Shown here piece after piece: positions 26,422 through 34,586 of a stretch of 34,586 nucleotides of DNA. Made by a program: the position numbers and the translations under genes. Each line of letters starts with the position of its first letter. Within the stretch, counting starts at the first letter, position 1. This stretch comes from an uncultured archaeon (lineage in GTDB: Archaea > Iainarchaeota > Iainarchaeia > Iainarchaeales > JAAZKV01), in NCBI GenBank assembly GCA_902385225.1, contig CABMEU010000033.1:1-34586 (forward strand), read 5' to 3'. The notes under the pieces were generated by a model. It did no database searches. It saw nothing but the letters and a program-made list of their open reading frames with translations, and was not told where the DNA came from.

Positions 26422-26661
26422 ATGGTTTCAACTACAATAAAGGTTTTGACTCAAACAAGGGATGAGTTAAACAAGTTCCGGGAATCAAAGAACGAGAGCT
26501 ATGATGAAGTAATCAGAAAACTCGTTTTTGTGGCGAATACATGCAAAAAGGATCCGGAGCTTGGGAAAGAAGCGGTTGAAGCAATAGAAAAAGCCCGCCA
26601 AAGAGTGGCAAAGGGGTTATTTGTCACAGAGACCGACGCCAAAAAAAGGCTCGGACTATGA
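26422..26661 (+). CDS. Antitoxin (RelB/VapB-like)
   Basis: MVSTTIKVLTQTRDELNKFRESKNESYDEVIRKLV; ATGA overlap with toxin. Confidence 0.8.
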   Translation: MVSTTIKVLTQTRDELNKFRESKNESYDEVIRKLVFVANTCKKDPELGKEAVEAIEKARQRVAKGLFVTETDAKKRLGL

Positions 26662-26909
26662 ATTACGAAATAATCTTTGATGACGAAACAATAAAGTTCC
26701 TTGAAAATCTGCAGCACGACCTAAAGGAACAAATCTTTAACAAACTCCTTTCAACAAAAGATAACCCGCACTATTTCTTCGAAAGACTAAGCCAAAGAAC
26801 TGATTACAAACTAAGGATTGGAGACTATAGGGTAATTGCGGAAATTGATGACACAAATAAAAGAATAACAATTACACTAATTGGACACAGAAGAAATGTT
26901 TACAAATAA
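26658..26909 (+). CDS. RelE/ParE-family toxin
   Basis: YKLRIGDYRVIAEIDDTNKRITITLIGHRRNVYK. Confidence 0.9.
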   Translation: MNYEIIFDDETIKFLENLQHDLKEQIFNKLLSTKDNPHYFFERLSQRTDYKLRIGDYRVIAEIDDTNKRITITLIGHRRNVYK

Positions 26910-26914
26910 GCTAC

Positions 26915-26952
26915 TGACAATCATTTTGTTGACGCCAACAAAACGATAGTCA
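26915..26952. repeat. Long imperfect hairpin downstream of relE
   Basis: TGACAATCATTTTGTTG-ACGC-CAACAAAACGATAGTCA: 17-position stem, 2 mismatches, 4-nt loop. Confidence 0.7.
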
Positions 26953-27014
26953 TACCACCTTTAGACACATCACATTGGCAAAAGCTTTAATTCTTCGGCA
27001 ACGGATTAATTAGT

Positions 27015-27632
27015 ATGCCTGCCCAAAAAGTGCTTGGTTTTCTCATTAAGCCGCAAAAAGCAAATACGAGAGAGAAAATGGATTTTGATGTGCTTCTGAC
27101 ACGGGGCAATATTTCTGACCCGTTCTTTTTTACTAGCCCAAAAGTGCGGGAAGTGCTAGGCGCCCAAAGTTTAAGGTCCGCGGGTCCCCAGAATGCAGGA
27201 TTACTATCTTTCCAATACTCCGGGATGGTTTCAGAGAGAGTTTGGGAGAAGCATGGCGCGACAAAGAGCGGTCCGCTGTATTTGAGTTACATTTACCCAT
27301 TTGAGCATGTGGATGAGTGGGAGGCAAAGCAGTTCAAAAATATGGGGGTCGGACTGCACTTGGAGAGAATTATTACAAGAGAATTAATAAGAGCCGAACC
27401 AAGCGCCCTTATCAGCCCGCTTTTTATCGCAAGCGATGAATATGCAGGGAAACTAACAAAGAGAGGGGTTAGGATCAAGCAGTCAAGGTTTATCATCCCC
27501 GCGAAAAGAATGCTCCAATTAATTAATCAGCATATTAGAGAATATAAAATAAATAATCGCCCAAGATACACGACTGATAGAATGGCAATAGCGATGAAAA
27601 TGGGGAAGAAATTGAGAAAACGAAGGAGATAA
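27015..27632 (+). CDS. Hypothetical protein
   Basis: 205-aa ORF, 3-nt gap to next ORF, highly basic C-terminus. Confidence 0.6.
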   Translation: MPAQKVLGFLIKPQKANTREKMDFDVLLTRGNISDPFFFTSPKVREVLGAQSLRSAGPQNAGLLSFQYSGMVSERVWEKHGATKSGPLYLSYIYPFEHVDEWEAKQFKNMGVGLHLERIITRELIRAEPSALISPLFIASDEYAGKLTKRGVRIKQSRFIIPAKRMLQLINQHIREYKINNRPRYTTDRMAIAMKMGKKLRKRRR

Positions 27633-27635
27633 ATT

Positions 27636-28220
27636 ATGCCTCTTACAACCCGCGCAAGAAAATTAAGAGCGTTAAGAGTATTCAAGCGCCCCGAGTTTAG
27701 GCGAGCAATTCCTTCATTCAAAGCAAGGGTGGAAGCGGTTGCATATCTAAAAGAATACCTTGATGTTTGGATGTTTTGTTCTTTCCCACAAAACACAAGG
27801 TCCGAGCATGTGCGAACATTCAATTTTGGTAAACAAAGTTTAATGATAAAAGACACACAATTTGATTCGCACCATGGATTCATACCAGAGGGGCAAAAGA
27901 GCGGGATAAGGGAATTTATGAAAGCGCACCATGCGTTTGTGAAAGAACAATACCCGAGAAGGAACTCAAAATATATTCTGCGCACACCGCAATTATATGG
28001 AACAAAAGAAAGATTTTTGATACTTGAAAACATAACCTTGTGGAAGCCAAGAACCCTTGCTGAAATGGACAGGATAGATGAGGCAAAAAGAGAAGTGAGA
28101 CAGAATTTTATTGAAATTGAAAAGAAAACTAAACTTAAACAACCACAAATACTTGATTTAATGCCAACTGGAATATACAAAGGAAAAGTCGTGTTTTATG
28201 TTCCTTATGACCATTACTAA
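27636..28220 (+). CDS. Hypothetical protein
   Basis: 194-aa ORF, basic N-terminus; co-oriented with 27015 ORF. Confidence 0.6.
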   Translation: MPLTTRARKLRALRVFKRPEFRRAIPSFKARVEAVAYLKEYLDVWMFCSFPQNTRSEHVRTFNFGKQSLMIKDTQFDSHHGFIPEGQKSGIREFMKAHHAFVKEQYPRRNSKYILRTPQLYGTKERFLILENITLWKPRTLAEMDRIDEAKREVRQNFIEIEKKTKLKQPQILDLMPTGIYKGKVVFYVPYDHY

Positions 28221-28281
28221 AAAAGAGCATTAAAAAAATAGAAAATGAAAAAAATCAGAAAAAAAAGTTGAAACACTGAAA

Positions 28282-28761
28282 CTAATCTTTTAGTTCAGCG
28301 TCCCACTTGCCTTCGCGTAAAGCTTTTTGAGCGTCGCGTGCCTTCATGCCTTCAATAGTTACTCCCATTGAGTCGCATGAGCCGATTACTTCAGCAGCGC
28401 ACTTCTTCATCTTAATAGCATTCAACTTATCGTATTTAGTAGTTGCAATTGAAACAACTTGTTTTATTGTCAAGTTACCCATTACATCAACTTTTGGATT
28501 TGCTGCACCCTTAGCCGCTTTTGATTCTTTCTTAATCAGCGCGCTAATTGGAGGTAATCCAACTTCAACGTCAAAGCTCTTGTCCTTGTTAATTTTAATT
28601 GTTACAGGAACCTTCATACCAGCTAGTGCAGCTGTCTTTGAATTTATCATTGCGACAACCGCTCCGATGTTTACTCCTGTTGGACCTAGTGCCGGTCCCA
28701 AGGGAGCGCCAGCCGAAGCCTTTCCTCCATCAACCATTACTTTTAGTTCACCCATTTTCAT
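28282..28761 (-). CDS. rpl11: Ribosomal protein uL11
   Basis: VMVDGGKASAGAPLGPALGPTGVNIGAVVAMINSKT. Confidence 0.95.
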   Translation of the reverse strand: MKMGELKVMVDGGKASAGAPLGPALGPTGVNIGAVVAMINSKTAALAGMKVPVTIKINKDKSFDVEVGLPPISALIKKESKAAKGAANPKVDVMGNLTIKQVVSIATTKYDKLNAIKMKKCAAEVIGSCDSMGVTIEGMKARDAQKALREGKWDAELKD

Positions 28762-28809
28762 TCACCTTTTTTTTATTTTTGAAGCTTTACCTTAATTGCG
28801 TAACAATAA

Positions 28810-29247
28810 TTACTGAATTATCTTTATGTTCTCGGCTTTGATTGTAACAGGTATTTTTACCGCTGCTTCAAGCAGCTCAACCGTTACTTCTTCTTTAGCC
28901 TGATTTACTCTTGTAATCTTTGCTTTCTCGCCCTTAAACGGACCTGAAATAATTTCAACTTTCTGTCCTTCAGAAAGAGTCTTCATTAATGGCTTTGATT
29001 CAAGCAAGCTTGAGAGCTCTTCAATCTTAACAGCTCCTTTAACAATACCAGAACCTTTAATGTGAGGAGTATCAGTTATTCCTCTTCTAAGTGTAATTTC
29101 ATTATCAGCTTCAATTAATATGTAACCCTTAAGCCCTGGCACAACAGCGATTGAATAAATATTCAAATCCTCTTTAGCAATTTTTGAGCTAAGTATATCC
29201 ACAACCAATTGTTCTTGGCTTACTGTTGTTCTTACCGGAAAAATCAT
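28810..29247 (-). CDS. spt5: Transcription elongation factor Spt5/NusG
   Basis: YSIAVVPGLKGYILIEA; KOW-like EGQKVEIISGPFKGEKAKI. Confidence 0.95.
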   Translation of the reverse strand: MIFPVRTTVSQEQLVVDILSSKIAKEDLNIYSIAVVPGLKGYILIEADNEITLRRGITDTPHIKGSGIVKGAVKIEELSSLLESKPLMKTLSEGQKVEIISGPFKGEKAKITRVNQAKEEVTVELLEAAVKIPVTIKAENIKIIQ

Positions 29248-29385
29248 TTAATCACCATCAAAATCCAAAAATAACCTATCTCTAAGCCCAGCTAACTACT
29301 GGATTAAACATTTGCTCCCCTGAAAGCTTTAAAAACCTGCTCCCAAAGGAGAAAAAAACATTGGTAAAATGCCTAAATAAGGCAA

Positions 29386-29589
29386 CTAGTACCCAACGCC
29401 TGTTAGCGCGAATATTAAGTAAATAATGTAACCAACTACCCCAATCGCGATAATTCCAAGAGCAACAATCAGAACCATTCTTTTGTATTCTTCCATTGTG
29501 GGCTTCTTTGAAACGATAAAGATTCTTTTTGAATCCTCAATGAAGCTAGTAATCATTCCCTTCAAATCAATCTGCATCTTACCCACCAA
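29386..29589 (-). CDS. secE: Protein translocase subunit SecE/Sec61-gamma
   Basis: FIEDSKRIFIVSKKPTMEEYKRMVLIVALGIIAIGVVGYIIYLI; upstream of spt5. Confidence 0.92.
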   Translation of the reverse strand: MVGKMQIDLKGMITSFIEDSKRIFIVSKKPTMEEYKRMVLIVALGIIAIGVVGYIIYLIFALTGVGY

Positions 29590-29650
29590 TAAAAATAATT
29601 TTGGAGCAAAGGATTAAAACCCCGCTCCATAATCAAAAATTCACGAGCTT

Positions 29651-30847
29651 TTACGTGAACTCTATTCCTAAATCTATCTGCTCCTCGCCCTTCTTCTTGT
29701 TGTTTCCTTCGAGGTATGGGAATCTTCCGCCGGCAATTACTACCATTGCCTGGATGTGATTCTTTGGAATTGATTCATCAACCATCGCTCCCCAAATAAT
29801 GTGGGAAGAGGCGTGAATTTTAGTTGAAACGGTTTCAACGATTAACTCTGCTTCTCTTAGAGTCATATCTGTTCCGCCGACAACATTTACAAGAGCCCTA
29901 TTTGCTCCGGAAATATCAACATCAAGTAATGGTGATGTTAATGCGTTCTCAACTGCTTCAAGCGCTCTTGATTCTGAGGATTCTCCGCGGGAAGATTCTC
30001 CTAGTCCAATCATTGCCGCTCCGCCTCTTGAGAGAATTGTTCGAAGGTCAGCAAAGTCAAGGTTAATTAGTCCCGGCTTTGTAACAAGTTCAGTAATTCC
30101 CTTTACAGCGTTTGTAAGTACTTCATCCGCAACTTTGAATGCCGCGTTAATCGGCAAATCAGGTGCTATTTCAAGTATCTTATCATTTGGAATTACAATT
30201 ATTGTATCAGTGAATTCCTGTAATCTCTCAAGACCGTACATCGCGTTCTCCATTCTCTTCTTTCCCTCAACAGTGAATGGGAGTGTTACAACAGCAACAG
30301 TCAAAGCTTTCATTGCTTTAGCCATTTCTGCCGCAACCGGAGCTGAACCTGTTCCGGTTCCTCCGCCAAGTCCGCATGTGATGAAAACTAAGTCAGCGCC
30401 CTTAAGCACTTCTTGGAGTTCTTCGCCCGCTTCTCTTGCAGCGCCCTCTCCGATTGATGGGTCAGAGCCCGCTCCGAGTCCTCTTGTTAATTTTTTTCCA
30501 ATTAAAATTTTCTTATCGGATTTTGTTGAGAGCAAATCCTGCGCATCAGTGTTAAGTGCAAGAGTTGTTGCGCCTGCGATTCCGATTTCAGCCATTCTTT
30601 CGATGGTGTTGCATCCGCCCCCTCCGCATCCTATAACCATAATTCTTGCCTGATTCTTTTCAAGCATTTCAAGCAAATCGTTGTCCGAGTGGGTTGATGA
30701 TTTTCTCTTTCCCTTCTCGTGCTTCTCAGCTTTCTGAGGAACAACCCTCACTTTTGGTGCTGCTTTCTGTGCGGCGGCGTTCTTCTTGCTCTCCGCCTGT
30801 GCTCTTATGATTGCGCTTCGTACAATATGATCCATTTCCTCACCCAC
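29651..30847 (-). CDS. ftsZ: Cell division protein FtsZ
   Basis: VIGCGGGGCNTIERM, ITCGLGGGTGTGSAPVAAEMAK, NLDFADLRTILSRGGAAMIG. Confidence 0.96.
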   Translation of the reverse strand: MGEEMDHIVRSAIIRAQAESKKNAAAQKAAPKVRVVPQKAEKHEKGKRKSSTHSDNDLLEMLEKNQARIMVIGCGGGGCNTIERMAEIGIAGATTLALNTDAQDLLSTKSDKKILIGKKLTRGLGAGSDPSIGEGAAREAGEELQEVLKGADLVFITCGLGGGTGTGSAPVAAEMAKAMKALTVAVVTLPFTVEGKKRMENAMYGLERLQEFTDTIIVIPNDKILEIAPDLPINAAFKVADEVLTNAVKGITELVTKPGLINLDFADLRTILSRGGAAMIGLGESSRGESSESRALEAVENALTSPLLDVDISGANRALVNVVGGTDMTLREAELIVETVSTKIHASSHIIWGAMVDESIPKNHIQAMVVIAGGRFPYLEGNNKKKGEEQIDLGIEFT

Positions 30848-30912
30848 GATAAATAAAAAACTTATTTACTTACTCAAACAACTTCTTTAAAAACCTGCCT
30901 TGAATACTTGCC

Positions 30913-31200
30913 CTACAATGTTACAAAGATGGCTAAATTGTAAATAAATGAAGCTATACTCAATAACAGCAAAACAACTTCCATTATGAATATTTTCTTG
31001 TGATTGTCAATAAAATTGCTGAAAGCGTTCACGACAAGGAACACTATTAGCAGGACTGACAGGAGCATTATTATTGAACTATTGAAATTCGCAAGGTCGC
31101 TTCTTCCAAGGAAAGTGGCGGCATGCACCCCCGCAAAGGGCATTAGCATTCCAAGCACGCCAAAGAGAAAAGTCATTCCCGCGCGAACATTCTGGTTCAA
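30913..31200 (-). CDS. Small membrane protein
   Basis: 95 aa, about three hydrophobic helices; upstream of ftsZ. Confidence 0.6.
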   Translation of the reverse strand: MNQNVRAGMTFLFGVLGMLMPFAGVHAATFLGRSDLANFNSSIIMLLSVLLIVFLVVNAFSNFIDNHKKIFIMEVVLLLLSIASFIYNLAIFVTL

Positions 31201-31271
31201 AAAAACACCACTTGAAGAAAGGAAATACAGGTATAAAAAGGTAATTGGGGGCGAGAAAATCCAAAAATGAA

Positions 31272-31472
31272 TTATCTCACGCCGTTTCTTAGCAGCATAT
31301 TTTTTGCAATCTTCTTGCCGCCAACTAGTGAGGGTGAAGGGGCAATAGGTTTAGGTCTAGCCACCGGAAGTCTTTTTGGAGGCGCCATGTCAGGCAAAGA
31401 GCTAACAGCCCCTGGTTTTCTGTTAAGCATATTCCGTATTTGTTTTCTTGCAAGTACGCTCGTGCCTCTCAT
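31272..31472 (-). CDS. Small basic hypothetical protein
   Basis: MRGTSVLARKQIRNMLNRKPGAVSSLPDMAPPKRLPVARPKPIAPSPSLVGGKKIAKNMLLRNGVR; minus-strand TATA-like AGTATTAAATAG upstream. Confidence 0.4.
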   Translation of the reverse strand: MRGTSVLARKQIRNMLNRKPGAVSSLPDMAPPKRLPVARPKPIAPSPSLVGGKKIAKNMLLRNGVR

Positions 31473-31588
31473 CAAATAATCACCAAAAAAATAGTATGCC
31501 TTTGAGCTATTTAATACTTGCCAGAAAGCCCCCAGCGCAAGCAATATATAGCAGAAAAGCTTACTTTTGTCACTAAAAGGTTTTCTTA

Positions 31589-32530
31589 ATGGGAGTAGTT
31601 GATAAGACGGCTAAGCAAATAAAGGCGCTAAAAATACAGGGCGCGTCAAACATAAGGAAGATGGCTGTGGAAGCGCTCCTCTACGCAAGCAGGGAGAGTA
31701 AAGCAAAAACCGAGGAAGAGTTTAGAAAAGAATTCTTAAAAAACGCTAAAATATTATTTTACGCTAGACCAACAGAGCCCGAACTTAGGACCGCAATCAG
31801 GGTGCTTAAGAGAAGCATCTCAAGACAGGGACAGAGTGTAGAAGATTTAAAGAGAAAAATTATTCACGCGGCAGAGAATTATGAAAAGAATAGAAAGGAA
31901 GCGCTTGAGCATATCGCAAATTATGGGGCGGAAATGATACAGCCGGGCTCAACAATCCTAACTCTCTGCCACTCAAGCAGCGCTGTGAATATGCTAATCA
32001 AAGCGAAGAAAAGAATTGAGAAAGTTTATTGCTGCGAAACTAGACCGCTCTACCAGGGAAGAATCACCGCAAGAGAACTAAAAAAAGCTGGAATCGATGC
32101 CACTTTAATTGTTGATAACGCCGCTTCAACTGTAATGAAAAAATGCGATTATTTTATCACGGGCGCTGATGCTTTCCTCGCTGATGGGGACGTAATAAAC
32201 AAAATCGGAACAAACCAAGTGAGCACTGTTTGCAAGCGCTACGAAGTAAAGCACTATGTTGTTACCTCAACCCACAAATTCGAGCCCGAGAGTTTTTTTG
32301 GAAAAGCGGAGCCGATTGAAGAGAGGAGCCCGGATGAGGTTTGGGAATTAAAAGGAAAAAACGGCAGAGGAAAAGTAAAAATTCAGAACCCCGCTTTTGA
32401 CAGAACTGATTCAAGCATGATTGAGGGAATAATATGCGAGCTGGGAATATTCTCCCCAACCGCTCTTGCAAGCGAATTATACAATAAACTCAAACTCGAG
32501 AGGCACCACGAAGAATTTTTAAGACTGTGA
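31589..32530 (+). CDS. Ribose-1,5-bisphosphate isomerase / eIF2B-family protein
   Basis: LTLCHSSSAVNMLIKA, VYCCETRPLYQGRITARELKKAGI, YFITGADAFLADGDVINKIGT; TATA-like AATATATA about 40 nt upstream. Confidence 0.88.
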   Translation: MGVVDKTAKQIKALKIQGASNIRKMAVEALLYASRESKAKTEEEFRKEFLKNAKILFYARPTEPELRTAIRVLKRSISRQGQSVEDLKRKIIHAAENYEKNRKEALEHIANYGAEMIQPGSTILTLCHSSSAVNMLIKAKKRIEKVYCCETRPLYQGRITARELKKAGIDATLIVDNAASTVMKKCDYFITGADAFLADGDVINKIGTNQVSTVCKRYEVKHYVVTSTHKFEPESFFGKAEPIEERSPDEVWELKGKNGRGKVKIQNPAFDRTDSSMIEGIICELGIFSPTALASELYNKLKLERHHEEFLRL

Positions 32531-32535
32531 GATTT

Positions 32536-33285
32536 ATGCCCCATAAAAGAAGAATCTCAAAATCACACATGCTTCCAGGAGGAACACTTCCTCCAGAGAA
32601 AAATGGCGGAAGGGGATTAATGAGAGTTGGATTAGCAACTTTTGAAAATGATCCTCACGGGGGGCAACGGCTTGAGGTATGGCACCATATGGTAATCAAG
32701 AGAGGTTTCAAACGCAAAACCGAGGCCAAACAAAAATCTCATTTGATTGATTCAGATAAAGCTTGGGCAAAATTAAAAAAAGCAGGTTTACCAGTGCCCC
32801 AAGTATCAATTGTGGATTTAAGAAAAAGCATACGGACAAGATTTGGGAACAAAGTAAGCAAAACCCCAAATAGATTGTATCTCCAAAGACTTGTGGAAGA
32901 TATGGCAAAAGAACACGGCCACCTCTACCCGGTTCAAAGACCTCACAGCGTTCTCAAATTATCTTCCCTCGACCCAAGACAGAATCCCTCTCATGAGATT
33001 TTGATTAGAGAGATGGCGCATGATTTAACGACAATGTATTCTTCAGGGGTAATGAGTAGAACGGGCACCATCTGGCATTTTTATAGGAAGCGTACTGGAG
33101 AGCTTGATAGAGTGATAGTTAATTTGGATTCACTGAGCTTAATTAAAAATCCCCAACAAGCAGTAAAGTATTTCACAGAAAACATCGGCGTCTTAAGCAA
33201 GCAATTCGACCATGATGCCAGAGACTTATTCATGGAAGAAGTGAAAAAATCCCATTTCTGGAAGTCAATCTCAAAAACACACTGA
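32536..33285 (+). CDS. Hypothetical protein
   Basis: ORF directly downstream of the eIF2B-family gene; weak resemblance to a kinase-like fold (MAHDLTTMYSSG...VIVNLDSLSLI) only. Confidence 0.6.
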   Translation: MPHKRRISKSHMLPGGTLPPEKNGGRGLMRVGLATFENDPHGGQRLEVWHHMVIKRGFKRKTEAKQKSHLIDSDKAWAKLKKAGLPVPQVSIVDLRKSIRTRFGNKVSKTPNRLYLQRLVEDMAKEHGHLYPVQRPHSVLKLSSLDPRQNPSHEILIREMAHDLTTMYSSGVMSRTGTIWHFYRKRTGELDRVIVNLDSLSLIKNPQQAVKYFTENIGVLSKQFDHDARDLFMEEVKKSHFWKSISKTH

Positions 33286-33327
33286 TATTAAAAACCATTT
33301 ACCAATTAATCTACTTATTGTGTTTGC

Positions 33328-34356
33328 ATGAATTTGGAAGAAAAGTACGATCTCGTTACGAGGAATACGCAGGAAATAATAATGCATGATGAGCTCAAAA
33401 AACTCCTTGACTCAAAGAAAAAGCCTTCTGTTTATATCGGAACGGCGATAACCGGCAGACCGCATATTGGTTACTTTGTTTGGGCAAGGAAGGTAGCGGA
33501 TTTTCTTAAAGCCGGGTTCAAAGTAAAAATTCTCCTCGCTGATGTGCATGGGGCGCTTGATAATTGCCCGTGGGATTTACTTGAGAAAAGGTATGATTAT
33601 TACTCAATTGTAATAAAAGGAATGCTAAAGAGCGCGGGAGCTGACCTCACTGAACTTGAAATTGTTAAAGGCTCCTCATTCCAATTAAAGAATGACTATA
33701 TCTTGGACATGTTAAAGCTCTCAACAAAAACAAGTATGCATGATGCGCTCAAAGCGGCGAGCGATGTTGTTAAGCTTGGGGATAATCCAAAGCTCTCAGG
33801 ACTAATTTATCCGCTAATGCAGGCGCTTGATGAAGAATATTTGGGCGTTGATGTGCAGTACGGCGGAGTAGACCAGAGAAAAATAATGGTTTTCGCAAGA
33901 GAGAATCTTCCTCTTATGGGATACAAACCAAGAGTAGAAGTAATGACTCCATTAATTCCCGGACTCAGCGCTTCTGGGAAAATGAGTTCCTCTGACCCGA
34001 ATTCAAAAATTGATCTTTTGGAAAAAACCGCGGATATTAAGGCAAAATTAAACAAAGCATTTTGCCCCGAGAAGAGCGCGGAGAATAACGGGGTGCTCGC
34101 GTTCTTGAAGAATGTCGTGATGGTTGCAAAAGAGGATAATAAGGAAAAGTTTGTAATTGAGAGACCGGAAAAGTTCTGAGGAAATATCTCTTTTGGAACT
34201 TACGCGGAGCTTGAAAAAACATATGTTGAAGGAAAACTTCACCCAATGGACCTAAAAGGCGCGCTTGCGAAAGAGATTGATAAACTGCTTGAGCCAATAA
34301 GAAAGGATTTCGTTGGAAAAGAAAAACTAATCAGCGATGCTTATCCGCAGAAGTAA
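33328..34356 (+). CDS. tyrS: Tyrosyl-tRNA synthetase with in-frame UGA at 34177-34179
   Basis: YIGTAITGRPHIGYF, LADVHGAL, GKMSSSD; same frame continues past TGA with GNISFGTYAELEKTYVEGKLHPMDLKGALAKEIDKLLEPIRKDFVGKEKLISDAYPQK to TAA 34354-34356. Open-frame portion is 33328-34179. Confidence 0.88.
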
Positions 34357-34378
34357 GCAAAGTCAGAATAAAACTAAT

Positions 34379-34585
34379 TCAGAAAGTATCTAATTTGAGA
34401 TTCCTATTCAAGAAGGCCTTTCCTTTATCTGTTAAATAATACTTCCCATCTTTTCCCTGGAAAATATGCCCTCTATCTATCAAGCGTTTTCGCTGCTTAG
34501 CTAGAAGTCTTTGCTGTGCTGCGGTGGGTCGTGCAAGGAAGCTGCTCGCTGGTTTTTGTGGCAACCTCGTTACATTTCTTTTCAA
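34379..34585 (-). CDS. Small winged-helix-like protein, possibly truncated by window edge
   Basis: LLAKQRKRLIDRGHIFQGKDGKYYLTDKGKAFLNR; ORF runs to window end. Confidence 0.5.
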   Translation of the reverse strand: MKRNVTRLPQKPASSFLARPTAAQQRLLAKQRKRLIDRGHIFQGKDGKYYLTDKGKAFLNRNLKLDTF

Positions 34586-34586
34586 A

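Noticed and set aside
27527-28180. 217-aa minus-strand ORF
   Set aside because: Antisense shadow spanning two plausible plus-strand genes.
30135-30653. 172-aa plus-strand ORF
   Set aside because: Antisense to ftsZ.
33328-34356. Genome-wide UGA-to-glycine recoding
   Set aside because: UGA functions as stop in several overlapping gene pairs in this window; only the single TyrRS site is anomalous.
1-34586. CRISPR array, cas genes, rRNA operons, transposases
   Set aside because: No regularly spaced repeats, Cas-like proteins, rRNA signatures or transposase ORFs seen.

Overview
The window is archaeal, probably from a DPANN-type euryarchaeon-like lineage; that placement is inference from gene content only. 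Core genes: minus-strand ftsZ-secE-spt5-rpl11 and rpl1-rpl10-rpl12 clusters, L44e, threonine synthase, a HerA-like ATPase, an SMC-head ATPase with a Rad50-type zinc hook, a secreted Lon-like (S16, COG1750-type) protease, an IMPase-family phosphatase, NUDIX, a GDP-fucose-synthase-like epimerase, a ribose-1,5-bisphosphate isomerase/eIF2B-family protein and TyrRS. About 8.4 kb of accessory DNA separates rpl11 from rpl1. It carries (i) an uncharacterised four-gene operon (wHTH, wHTH-like, HEPN-like, TM protein) with a palindromic element around its promoter, (ii) a C5-MTase / PD-(D/E)XK / Vsr / HNH / DEDD-exonuclease restriction-modification island with an inverted-repeat divergent promoter and an unlisted 44-aa zinc-ribbon ORF, (iii) a RelBE-like toxin-antitoxin pair, and (iv) orphan genes. 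Strongest leads: the four-gene operon, an in-frame UGA at a conserved Gly position of TyrRS, the zinc-hook SMC, and two intergenic regions with nested hairpins and promoter-like elements that may be ncRNA genes. All calls are from reading the sequence; no searches were run.
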